Notes under the pieces: model-generated
Seen by the model: the letters and a program-made list of their open reading frames with translations, nothing else
What the model was told of the DNA's origin: nothing
Databases searched by the model: none
NCBI GenBank assembly: GCA_902728285.1
Contig: CACVBU010000292.1
Coordinates: 3,166,770 to 3,230,769 of the forward strand
DNA length: 64,000 nucleotides
Source: Clytia hemisphaerica
Taxonomy: Eukaryota; Cnidaria; Hydrozoa; Leptothecata; Clytiidae
Direction of reading: 5' to 3'
Translations under genes and position numbers: made by a program
In this document: in pieces, positions 11,223 through 22,500 of the stretch
How the letters are laid out: every line of letters starts with the position of its first letter
Position numbering within the stretch: position 1 is the first letter of the stretch

Positions 11223-12179
11223 AGCTAAGGCTACACTGATGATTTTTTCAGGCGGCTGCAATGCAATTAGCGTTGCATTGCAAGCGCGCGAGAAATTGCA
11301 AAATGTAGCACGTCAATTTTTTCTGCAATTGCTCTGCAACGCAATAAAAATATTGCAGAACAAATTGCAAGTGTCTGCAACAAAATCAGTTTGAACTGAT
11401 TTTGTTGCAGAAGAATCTGCAATTTTTTGACGATGTATCTGACATTCCAATCTTATTACGTCATTCGAACGTCGGACCTTCGAAAATCGAATGTTTTGTA
11501 ATTCGAATGTTTTATTTTTGAATGTTTTTTTGAAAAAGTTGTAAAATGATTGTGAGTTGTTTTTTAGCAGATAGTGACAAGATGGCTGGAAAAAAACTTT
11601 CAGATCAAGAAAAAAAGACTTTGATCATATTTTTCGAAGAAAACCCTGCATTATGGGATGGGGCCCATCCCCATAACAAATGCAAGAGAACAAAGGAGGA
11701 ATTAAGGAAGAATCTTGTTGGATTATTTGACGAACTATACAGTATTGAAACTCTTGAAAAAAGTTTTCATTCGTTAAGAACTTCTTTCGTTAGGGAATGG
11801 AAGAAGAAAGTCACACACGCAGAATCTGAGGAAAAGGATATCCCGCTTAAGAAGTGGAAATTCATGGATGAAACTTCTCCAAGAGAAGCAAAGCTAAGGC
11901 AGCAGCAGCAGCAGATTTTCTTCGAGCATCCGCCATTTTTCACTTTTTCGCGCTCGGATAAAAAATGTCCCTTTAAATAACTTTCGAATGTTTTTGATAA
12001 ATTCGAATGTTTTGTAGTTCGAATGTTTTGTAATTCGAATGTTTTGTAATTCGAATGTTTTTTTTGACGTTTTTCGTGGTTCCTTTTTTTAGATGGCTAG
12101 ACAGCAACAATTTTCAGGCGGCTGCAATGCAACAATTGCATTGCAGCCGCCTGAAAAAACTATCAGTGTAGCCTTAGCT
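11223..12179. mobile_element. PIF/Harbinger-like element, TSD TTA
   Basis: The ends AGCTAAGGCTACACTGAT and their inverted copy are flanked by direct TTA (11220-11222 and 12180-12182), the trinucleotide target of PIF/Harbinger transposons. Subterminal regions repeat GGCGGCTGCAATGCAA, including a near-perfect hairpin at 12112-12162 and another palindrome at 11371-11408. TTCGAATGTTTTGT words flank the gene inside. The element is only 957 bp. It lacks the DDE transposase but keeps a MADF-domain gene, so it must be mobilised in trans. Confidence 0.85.
11582..11980 (+). CDS. MADF-domain protein of the Harbinger-like element
   Basis: An ORF of 132 codons from ATG 11582; an in-frame ATG lies upstream at 11546. 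The N-terminal 85 residues have the MADF layout: a helix ending LIIFFEENPALWD, then NLVGLFDELYS, then LRTSFVREWKK. A polyglutamine run (QQQQQ) and a short tail follow. In PIF/Harbinger transposons, a Myb/SANT- or MADF-like accessory protein works with the transposase for nuclear import and TIR binding. This frame, inside the TIRs, is inferred to be that protein. It looks intact, though it may be C-terminally truncated. Confidence 0.8.
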   Translation: MAGKKLSDQEKKTLIIFFEENPALWDGAHPHNKCKRTKEELRKNLVGLFDELYSIETLEKSFHSLRTSFVREWKKKVTHAESEEKDIPLKKWKFMDETSPREAKLRQQQQQIFFEHPPFFTFSRSDKKCPFK

Positions 12180-12182
12180 TTA

Positions 12183-13160
12183 GGTTTTTTATCAAATGAT
12201 AAATGAAAATAGAAATCATCGAAAGAAATTTCGCGATTCATTTATTGTAAGGTTAAAACCCTGAATCTGTCGTTACTAAAGTTCATTCACTTTGAGTGTG
12301 TGCGATTTCTTATTTTGTCTGCTATTTCTCAGCCAATGCATTTCATCTTTCCTTTTGTGTAGTATATGCATGGCCCTTAGGGAAGCATCGGTTAAAGTAC
12401 TTTTAAGGGAACTAAATTAGTTCTCACCAGAATCAAATCATTCGCTCCCTCACCAAAATTAGTTCTCGCCGAATATACCATTGCTGCCTCGCCGGAATCA
12501 ACTATTTTTGTAAATTCGAAATTAACTATTTTTGCATTTTTGCTAAAAAAATATCACAACTTACATCTGAAAATGGACTTGGTCTAATGTATGGATTTTG
12601 AAAGCTGCCACCGTTTTTTATCAAAATATTGAGTTTTAGAATATACTACAGTAAGTCGGAAAAAAGTAGCTGGGAGGTTTATCTCTAGTTTAGACGGCTG
12701 AATTTATGCCCTGCCTATTATAATTGTTTGAGTAGGTGAAAAGTGGGCACAGTTTGCAGTTAAAATCTTTGCTTGGAAGTTAAAATCTTTGCTTGGAAAA
12801 GACTGAAAGAAGACATTGCATTGACGTCAAAAGATTTTTCTACAGCTAATCTTTTTTTCTTGAAGATTGAGTTTGACAACTCGATTCAAGATTGAGTTTC
12901 TACTACACCGCGGTTTCTGCCGTTATCCGGTCGCAGAAAATCCCTGAGAATATGGGTGTAATATGTGATGTTTTTTAAGAATAGGCTGCACCATTAAAAA
13001 TTCATACAGGGGATGAAGGAATCTTTTCAAAAAGAAATTCTTGGAAATTTAAATAGTCCCTTGAAAATGACAAAATCTGCAAAGAAACCCTTGGAAAAAA
13101 TTCACCTCAGATTACCACTTGGAAATGTTCGTCATACCCCCTTGTATGGATATGCAATGG
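12183..13160. other. No gene recognised
   Basis: AT-rich sequence with a short direct repeat (AGTTAAAATCTTTGCTTGGAA, two adjacent copies near 12758-12798). There is a 63-codon frame at 13013-13204 without recognisable features. I see nothing else. Confidence 0.35.
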
Positions 13161-13164
13161 AATG

Positions 13165-13400
13165 GCCATTTACCTTAAGGGAAGAAATTTTCGCCGGAAT
13201 TTAATTTCGCGGTTGGTCAAATTATTTTTTTTCGCGGGAATTTAATTTCGTGGTTCATCAATTTTCGAAAAATTCGCGGGAATTTAATTTCGCGGTTGCA
13301 AGATACGAATTTGGGGGAATGCGTGAATTAAATTAAATTTCGCGGGAATTTAATTTTGCGGATTGACGATTTTGTAAAATTGCGCGGTTTTAGACCTTAA
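13165..13400. repeat. TTCGCGGGAATTTAATTTCG repeat cluster
   Basis: Four to five imperfect copies of TTCGCGGGAATTTAATTTCG, bounded by ACCTTAAGG at both sides. Related GG(A/G)ATTTAATTTGGCG text occurs at 42120-42238 and 51705-51955, so this is probably a MITE family with internal repetition. Confidence 0.55.
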
Positions 13401-13921
13401 GGTAATCGAAAGTTAGTGATACAGGGGTGGAATCTAAAGATACAACGACGACACTGTAAAAGGTGAAAGTTTTCTTATAATTAAGCCATCAAACATATGT
13501 ACACATAGTAGTAGTAAAAATAATTTCGATTTCACTCTCATCAAGGGTCATCTATTAAATCCAATTACCATAACTCAACCGCAAAACATTGAAAGTGTTG
13601 AAGTGTTTCAAGTTGTTTATACGAATTCCATCAAATATAACATCAAAACAACCTCACATCACAAACGTTTTGTTGAACTTCTACCATGACCTTACTATAT
13701 AAAGGTGAAATCATTCTTGAAACCTTCTGATTGCAATCGATTTCAATTTAAGAAATGCCGTTACTGTGAACGCAATAGAAGTTAAAACCTTTAACAGGCT
13801 TCAAAGAATGCCATAATGTCGACTATGTCACTTTTCAAAATATCGTTTTATCAGTTCGGAAAATTCTATCATCATTTTTAAGAAAATTCGACGGCCCATT
13901 TTATCTACAGTAAATTAAAAT

Positions 13922-14124
13922 CCGGGGGGGGGGTGTATTTAGGCAAATGGAGGGTACGGTATGTGCTGCCCTTAAGGGTACCTTTTTTGGACTTCCAAAG
14001 TCCCGCTAAGGGTCGGGAAAATAGGAAAATTTCAACTTGTTACCCCCTGAAAGATCAAAATTTGGTCAAATTTGTCTCGCTAAGGGTCGTAAAATTCCCG
14101 CAACCCTAGTATCCCCCCTCCCGG
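13922..14124. mobile_element. G-tract MITE (CTAAGGGTC family), copy 1
   Basis: The ends CCGGGGGGGG...TTTAGG and CCTAGTATCCCCCC..CCGG are inverted. Inside is repeated CGCTAAGGGTCG. The family also occurs at 16747-16925 and, with a clear target duplication, at 44821-45244. Confidence 0.65.
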
Positions 14125-14389
14125 GAAAAAAAATACTCTGTATATGTGTTGATGGAGATTGAAATAAAGTATAAAAGTCACTACTGGGTGATCCATGACG
14201 CATTAAAAATTTAATTTTATACAATTCGCATAAATCATGAGGCTTTTACTTTCATAAATATTTGTCCGCTTTATTTTTTGGAGCACACCTGTATAACAAA
14301 GGCCCTTCCCAAGGAGAAACCATAACTACTGGGTGATCATCTCAATGGCTACTGGATAAATAATTTTTTTCAAAATCGAATGATGTGGT

Positions 14390-14919
14390 TCAACTTAAAG
14401 TTGTTTTTCTTTTCCGTTGTTTCTTTTCCGTTACTTGTCGATTACCGGACGAGTCTTCCTGAATTGTGGGTGGATTTCCGGACATTGATATACTCCGCCC
14501 CTTTCGTTTTGAAGGTTCTTTGATCTTATTTACACAGGTTATTTTTCGTTTCGCATTTTCCTTTTTATTAACAAGATCTGGGAAAACGACTTTCTTGTTT
14601 TTCCTGTTTTGTTGATTTTCGGTATTCTTTTTGCTTTTGAGATTCGAGGGAACTTTTTTCTTGACGATTGCTTGTTTACGGAAAGATGGAGAAAGCTCCT
14701 GCGACGCTAGCTTGAAGAAACAATGTAGCGCGTATAATGATGTCGTTTTGTTTGGGTTCGTGCTGGCGTTGCATCTGTTGTCCTGGCGAATGTTTCTGTT
14801 GTATGAGTTGTTGTTGTTTGTTTTATTCGTTATAAGGTAGCATGATGCTGTCGGGATCTGTGGAAGATGGAACGTGTCCCTCATCTTGATTTCTTCTTCT
14901 GCCCTTTTTTCGTCTATTG
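14390..14919 (-). CDS. Candidate terminal exon, basic low-complexity protein
   Basis: The minus strand has an acceptor-like TTTCACTTTCAG immediately before 14919, then about 176 open codons to a stop at 14390. The encoded segment starts AIDEKRAEEEIKMRDTF. It becomes Asn-rich, then strongly basic (KKKVPSNLKSKK, KRKGRS, KKQRKRK), like a nuclear-localised tail. No domain is recognised. It does not splice in frame directly to the candidate exon at 15783-16013 (phases differ), so an unseen exon would be needed if they belong together. It could also be a chance frame in AT-rich DNA. Confidence 0.35.
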
Positions 14920-15336
14920 CTGAAAGTGAAAGGTACCGAATTTTAGAATATAACATAAAGGTCTAAGAAGTCCATTCATATTCAGAGGTTTACTGGTCCT
15001 TTCAAAAACGCAAATTCTTGTACGACCCTACTTTTGTTCGTTGAAGTGCCACTTCCAAAAGCTTTTATAAATGAAAATCGTAAATCTTAACTGTTTGCCT
15101 TTCTTATTCGACTAAATCTTCTTTCAATCTTAGTAACAAAACAAAAACAAAATATCAATTTTCATGTAGACTATAATCGACCATGTAATCTCACCGATTC
15201 TTATTCGAAAAATATAAGAAGATTGAAATTCATTTCAAAGAAATAACTTGTAAATGAAAAAGATGAATTATTTGCATGAAGTTGTTAAATAGATGTTGAG
15301 CTTCTAATTTTTGTATGTGTGTTTGAAGAGCTGAAA

Positions 15337-15503
15337 TAGATCTTATCGGAGTTTTTGATTTTTTCTGCATTGTGGGATTGTTTCGGGAGTATTATAATAG
15401 AATTCCCTCGAAGAATTCCAAAGAGATTTCTATTGTAATACTCCCGAAACAATCCCACAACGCATCGCTTTTTTAGAAAAATCAAAAACTCCGATAAGGT
15501 CTA
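15337..15503. mobile_element. Palindromic MITE, copy 1
   Basis: An almost perfect hairpin: arms run from AGATCTTATCGGAGTTTTTG through GCATTGTGGGATTGTTTCGG to a short loop and back. Near-identical copies lie at 22603-22744 and 29239-29395. Confidence 0.85.
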
Positions 15504-15782
15504 TTGAAAAGAATCATGAGAATTACGCCATTTTCAAACTCTAGTCAATGCAATATTAGCTACATACAAACGAGAAAAACTTCCACAGAATATTTATAAT
15601 CAAACTAATAGCTTCCCATAGAATATTTTCCATCTCGTCCCTAAAACTAGCAAAAAATGCACTCAGAGACATTGTCATTGCACTGTACGCACTTTAACAC
15701 TGAGAGAATCGATACCGATTTAAAAAGACATTTTTGACAATTTGAACAAGCTCAAATGTTATGAATATAAACAAGATTTCAC

Positions 15783-16013
15783 CTCTCTGTTGTGGTTGAA
15801 AAGCGCATTATTTTGATTGGCATGTTCAAAAGAGCCTGGAGACCAAGACTGAATCATTAAAAGATTTTTTTCTAAAAATAAAGTGTCTCTTGCGTAGGCA
15901 AAGAAAATACGTTGGTTAGAATGCTCAACTTTAAAAACAAGTTTTCTAATTTCTTTTACCCAAACTGCAGTTGGCAATGATGGCTGGTACCCAGGCTTCA
16001 AAAAATCAGTCAT
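15783..16013 (-). CDS. Candidate first coding exon, unknown protein
   Basis: The minus strand encodes 77 codons from ATG 16013 to a possible donor GAG|GTGAAA at 15783. It starts MTDFLKPGYQPSLPTAVW and contains KLVFKVEHSNQRIFFAYARD and LLMIQSWSPGS. The balanced, non-low-complexity composition looks like a folded domain, but I do not recognise it. The region lies just downstream of the ERO1 stop on the same strand. Partner exons were not found with matching phase. Confidence 0.4.
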
Positions 16014-16262
16014 TCTTTCAGCATACTTAATTTAAGCCTAACTTCAAAGAGCAAAAAAATTCCCTAGTAATAAAATGTGCCAAGAAATGAAAAGACGAAT
16101 AATTTCCATAAAATTGTAAAAAATATTTCATTAAGATAAAATGGAATTTTCCACCAACAATTCGAAATAAATAACAACAAAAAGAAATTTTAAATTATTC
16201 GCATAAAAAATTCTCAATTTTCAGTCAACGCAGCAAATAATAACAATATAAATATGAGTATT

Positions 16263-16457
16263 AATACACCTTTTCGACCGTAGCCGCCAATTGCCGCGCG
16301 GGCATTTTTTTTGTCCGCTTTATCCCACTAAAACCGTCCTAGTCCTTTTTTGACACATTTTTCTATTGTTTATAGGTGCGAAAAAAGGACTGGGACAGTT
16401 TTAGTGGGATAAAAATGGCCGCGCGGCAATTGGCGCCTAAGGTCGAAAAGGTGTATT
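16263..16457. mobile_element. 195-bp foldback MITE
   Basis: Inverted arms of about 85 bp begin AATACACCTTTTCGACC and include CCAATTGCCGCGCGG and TTTATCCCACTAAAAC. The centre is a short AT-rich loop. It lies just beyond the ERO1 stop. Confidence 0.85.
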
Positions 16458-16500
16458 TCAGGGGTTAAAAATTCTTAAAAGTCTTTGAAATAATAATATG

Positions 16501-19500
16501 CTATAAACCAACACGATTTCCCTGTTGCTCATCCATCTTCTTGAACTCCTTGACTAACGTCAAACTTTGCGATAACCTGAAAACCGGATAAAATTATTGA
16601 GTGATATTATTTAAAAAAGAAGATCTGTCTGGAGGTATTTAAATTATGGTGGTACTTCGTAGATTTTGAAGTACCTGTTCACCCCTCCTAAAAGAAGCTT
16701 CCAGCACTCATGTGAAAAAATTGAAAAGAAGCTTCCAGCACTCAATCCCGAGGGGGGGGGTTACTACCCTTAGAGAGACTTTTTTACAATTTTCTGACTT
16801 AAAATCAAAAAAATTTCATAAAATCGTGATTTTTCCGACCCTTAGAGAGACTTTGAAGGGTGAAAAAACCGACCCTTACCGTCCACACATACCCAGCACC
16901 CATTTTTGCCTAAGTGCCCGGGGGCACTAAATAATTAGAGGTCCATTTTTTGTGTTCGATTTGGGTACTAACAAAATATAATATACTAGCCGTCCCGGCG
17001 TCGTCCGAAACGACTTCTTACTCCTTTTAATACGCTCGCTTCGCTCGCTTTTCTATTTTTCAGAAACTTGTAGGGATTTGTATACAAATGTACTTATTTT
17101 GCGAGAAGAAATGTTCTTAAATTTAGGCCTTTTTCGTAAAAATTGATGTTTAAAATTTTTAAGGGGACACTAAAATTAATGCACATTAAAAAATATGGTG
17201 AAAGTATTTTTAGTTGAATTTTGATTTTTCTTCTCCTTATTAATTGATAAATTTGTCAGAATTTCTTTTTGTTGAAAACCTTCAAACAATAATGTGCTTG
17301 ACTCGCTAAAAATAATGTCATGCAAATATGGTGAAAATTGAGTTAAAAATTTCTCGCGAGAGAAATCGGTCATACTTTAAACGTGCTTTTTTTTGGGTTT
17401 TTGGGAGAGGAAAGACTATTATTTTCCTCACGCAAGGATGAAGATAAAAAAACAAATAGAAATTCAAATTCAGTATTAGAGGTACTTGGCAACACCGATC
17501 ACTCCAAAGACAAAGTGCTTTACGGTGGAATATAAAAGTGCCTTTTTTCAATACCGTTAACAGAGTCAACAATTATTTAACAATTAAACTCAATGCTTAA
17601 GTAAAAGCGTTTTCATTTTGCTATCTCAATAGAACAAAAAATAGCAAACATTGATTAAAAAATTTCACAATTGAATTGGGAAAAGTAATCAACTTTTCTC
17701 ATATTGTCAAGTCCATTAAATTGAAATGTTTTTATCAGAGTATCATAGAAGGGAAATGTCATCGGAGCTTTATTAATCTCAAGGGTAATCATAAATATGA
17801 TGTCTTTTTGAAAACTCAAATTTTATCTTCGACGTATTCCCATGTGAATCAAAATTATTTCATAACCGACATAAACTTTTTTTATAAAAACTATAAATTA
17901 TGCTGATAGTGCTATTGCACAGTCAGTTGTGTTTCTCCATCAAGGAGAAATGTGCTCTCTTGAATGGAAGTGCACTTGGCGAATAGAATTGAATATACAA
18001 TCAAAAAGGCGCGAAAAAAATTGCCGTGTATTTAAAAATCGCTAGCGAAAAAGTTAGTAAACATGAGCATAAAGTCAAAATGACCAAAATAATCACATTG
18101 CACTCCTAATTCATAAATTTGACCTTGCAGGACTTTTTGTATTACAATCAACTCCTATTCTGTGAATTTTCTAGTCCCGAATGACATTTGCATCGAAGTT
18201 ATTAAGGTTTTTGTAAAATTTGGGATTTTTGAATTTGAAATTTTGATACAGTCAAAAAAAACATGTCCTTAAAACGAGTTGACTTTTTTTAATATTCTTC
18301 TTATAGAGGTCTAGCCACAAAACCAAAAATACTCGCAATAAAGCAAGTGGAGAACATACCACAGTTAATAATCTTCAACTAAAAACTAAACCCACTTACT
18401 TGTTAAGCGCATTAAACAGTGAAACAATTTCTGTGCGAGAAAGTGAGAATTTTTCGCCATTCACAATCGGTATTTCGTCCCAATCATTGGAGGAAAATAA
18501 AATCTTTAGTGCAGTTCCAATGCCAGTTGTCTAAAAGACAGAATGGAAATAACAGATCTTGAATCATACAACCCACCGCAAATTAATTTTTGGAAAACTT
18601 TACAACCAAGATATGAAACCATACACGTTTTTATATAAGCACCTTAAGTTCTTTAAGCATTCAGACGTTCTTAACTTTTTGAGTTAAATTGTACCATACA
18701 ATAGTAATTTTTTATATGATTTCCTACTTCCATCTTTTAATTACACTAAACACCTGAGAGCCAGAAACAAATAAATTGTACCTGTAGTTTTCCCCAGACA
18801 CGACAACGCGTGCATCCAACGCAGTCCATGATCCTGGTGATATTCTTGTAATGTAATCGGAACTCCTCCTGGTCATGGAGAAAAGGGTGCGAAAGATATT
18901 GAGAATTTCATACTCTCGGGTACCTAATAGCCGTCCCCCCGGTAATTAATTTTTCGAAAATTTTCGACCAAGGACATTCTTATTCCAACCCCCCCCCCCC
19001 CCGCTTGATTATTTTTGGGAAAATGTTTTTGAAAGTTCGATTTTTTGTCCCAATTCTGCTGTATTAGCCTCCTTTTCAAAAAATTTCCACCCAGGACATT
19101 TTTATTCCAACCCTATCCCCGCTTATTAAGTTTTAAAGATTTTTTCCAGCCCCCCCCCCCGCTTATTCCAATCCCCCCGGCTATTCGTACCCGAGAGTGG
19201 ATAAAAATTCTTTGAAAAAGCTTTATATAAAAACCTGTATTAAGCTCGCAAGATTTGGTTTAGAACAAAGGGGAGAAGATAGTATAACCTCTCAAATGCT
19301 AGAAAATTCAATCAAACCATGTAATTAAGAGGTGCTTCTTCCTTTTTGTCAGTTTCAAGCCGCACAATCAATGATTACAAAAGAAGACTTCAATTTGGTA
19401 AAGATTTTACCTTTAAGACACGAGCTTTTTCAGTATCGCCCAAAAACATCTGCGATTCGTCGAAGGTACTCGGGCATGATCTAAAAGGCAGAAATATTAC

Positions 19501-22500
19501 ATTGAAAACTGCTTGAAAAGGGATTACTATAAGTTAGAATTACTCATAGTTTTTACTTAAATTCCATAGTGTGCAGAGGGGTCTGAACCCCCCCATTTTT
19601 ATTTTACCCCCCTACATTGTGTATCCCCTTATTTGAAAAACTTTTGAATCCGCGCTATTTTCAGCAGCAGTCTATCAGTCATTCAAAACCAAAAACATTG
19701 AAATTTGTATTAAAAATTATAAGAAAAAAGAGTTTAAAATGGCGCCACAGTCGAAAATTTACTTGTTTTTTAGTTGTCCCACACCTAATATCTAAATCAA
19801 TATGAAATATGATAGATATTTTGACCAAAAGTTGTTAGCCCCCTATTTTACCTGACCCCCCCCCTAAAATCTCAAACCCCCATTTCATTTGGAAAATCTC
19901 CTACCCCCCCCCCCCCCCCTATAAAGCACCTCTGGAAAAGTTGGATCCCCTCCTTATAAAAAAGGTTCACACTTTGAATTCTAAATATACAATTTTATCT
20001 TAGGAACAAATGTTGAAAAAAATTCCAACTAAAGTCGGTCAGAAATGAGCGGAGACAAAAAAGCTTTAGAATTCGAAATAGCGATTTTGTGCTTGTTGAA
20101 AAGATATTCAGGAATGAAAAATTATGAAAATGAAAAAAAGTATGCGATAAAAAACGACATACTGTGCAGTATTGACAAGCTCCATCACAATCTTTTTGAC
20201 TTCGATATCTTCTTTAAGGTCTCCTGTATAAAACTCCACTTCTTTCCAATATGGCGCAGCTTTGATAACGGCACGCAATGCCAACAAATATGTGAAAAAT
20301 AGATTTTTCAACCAGTGAGGACCTAAAAAAAAGGGAAGATAAAATGTTTATGAAATCTGGCTCCGACTCTTTTCTACTATACTGTTGGCGAGAGAGCCAG
20401 GTCACACCTACACACCCCTTCTCTCTCCTACACGTTATGAAGTGACATGATCATTTTTAAGAGAATTGAGAGCTTAACGTAAGAACATATATAGTGAAGT
20501 TGTATGCACTAAAGAAAATGCAAACTAGGACCAACCATGACAATCAGTAACAAAAACCCAATATACATTGTGGAAGAAAGATAACAAATAAAAAATAACA
20601 CTAGTACAAAGAATAAATGACAAAAGGAATGCACAGGACACGAAAGGAAGCGATAAGCTGAAGACCGCAGTCTGAGATCAGGTGCGATACATACCATTTC
20701 CTTTCGTTGTCTCGGCATCAAAACGTCGTTTGAATTCGTCTAAATTTGGTCCAAATCTCGGTTTAGTTGAAAACGAACCAGGAAGTATATGTTTATATGT
20801 CAAATGTATACTAATACTAGCGTGTAAGCCGGACAATGTCCGATAAAAAGCACGCTTTTCTAAACAAGTTTTTGATAGAAAGTTCAACTCAAAATCAGCG
20901 TAATTGATACGACTTTTCTTGCTCGGTAGAAAGCAGTTTTCTTCGTAGATACTACTCCATATACGGTAAGCACCGCGACCTCGGTACCCGGTGTATTGTT
21001 CCGGATTCAATAATAAATCCACCCACTCTGCTTCATCGCCGTTTTCTAGAAAGAAGAATCAAGAGAGAATGTAGAGTGAACGCTTAAAGGGACATAAAAG
21101 TACTGACGAAATTTGTAAACGAACCGTATGCAGCGGGATACAAAATCAAAACAGATGTCACATGTCAAAATAAAAAATAAAAACAAGTATGGCTGACTTT
21201 GATTGTTTCAATTGTTTTACAAGTTTGTTTTGGACACGTGATTTTAATTGTTCTCTTTAATGACGCGTGGTTCGCACAATGTTTACATTTTACTACTTTA
21301 ATGCCCTTTTAAACATTGAAGACCTATCCCAACGTTTTCATTGAGCCTGTAACAATCAATAATGAACATACCATCCAAGTCAACGCAAAAACTGCTGTCG
21401 TCATCATAAGTTGACCACACCTTGAATGATTCTTTTTGTTCGTCACTATGCAAAAAATAAAACAATTGGAACCAATGTCACTTGACTTCTTCGATGAGCA
21501 AAGGATCTTTTTCATTTAAAAGGATCTGTTCAGAGAGAGATAATCGGAGTATACTTCTAACATTTTAGCTATCCATGACAGAACACTTTCCAACAGGTAA
21601 ATAATTCAAAAGAATTCATCCCCCAAATGACAGACTCTCCTATCTCCGCATCTTCAAAAGATAATTTGAAGAGCCTTGATGGATAATTCAAAAGGACTCC
21701 TTAAAGAACAAAGGATGGAAGTTTGGGTTACCTGATAGTGGTGTCGACGTCACCCAGTGATTCTTCATCTCCTGATGAACACTGAGAAAAAGAAGATGAA
21801 AAAGGGTCTCAGAATCAAGTTCTTCTAAGGTCAGCACGGGAGGATTTGGGACAGGGCATTGATGACGACGCCGAAGCTTCAGCCAAAGTAAGAAAATACA
21901 ATTTTTCAATTGTCGGTTAAAATATATAACTTTCACATCCATCATCCATCTGCTTCATTTGTACAAAAGTTTCTCTCCCATGATGGTTATTACTTAGAGT
22001 CTCAAATACATAGATCCCTATATTGATTTTTAAGACCGGGAGGGAATGTGAGGGTATGATAAATATTATTGACTCACAGATTTGCTTTTAGTATTGGCTT
22101 CTTTGCTGTATTTGTTTTCTTGATGAGAACCAGGCTAAAAGAGAAAGGAGAAAAGAATTTAAGCAGCTGTAAAGTGTGACTATATATATTGCAGAAGTTG
22201 GTATATAATTCCGTTAATGAGACGCAGCCGATTTCAGTAACAAGAATTTTAACCAGTTTTGACGAACAAAGTTCTAACCACAATGCTTTATATTGGATTT
22301 TCCCAGAACAAACCCACACTCCTGATGCGGTTGTTAATTCATCGGCGATTCATAGATTTTTTAAATAAGAATCTTGTTTAGTGTATATGATAAAACTGAT
22401 TGATTTGTATTCAAACTTTGGACATGGATACCTTAGCTCCTTGAAGTCCGGCCGGTAATTCATCCTATAATCGAAACGTAAATGAAAGATTTAATGAAGC

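Noticed and set aside
11582..11980. Host MADF transcription factor gene
   Set aside because: It lies exactly between transposon TIRs with TTA duplications, so an element-encoded accessory protein is the simpler reading.
14390..16013. One two-exon gene from 16013 to 14390
   Set aside because: Donor phase 0 and acceptor phase 1 do not match, so direct splicing would shift the frame.
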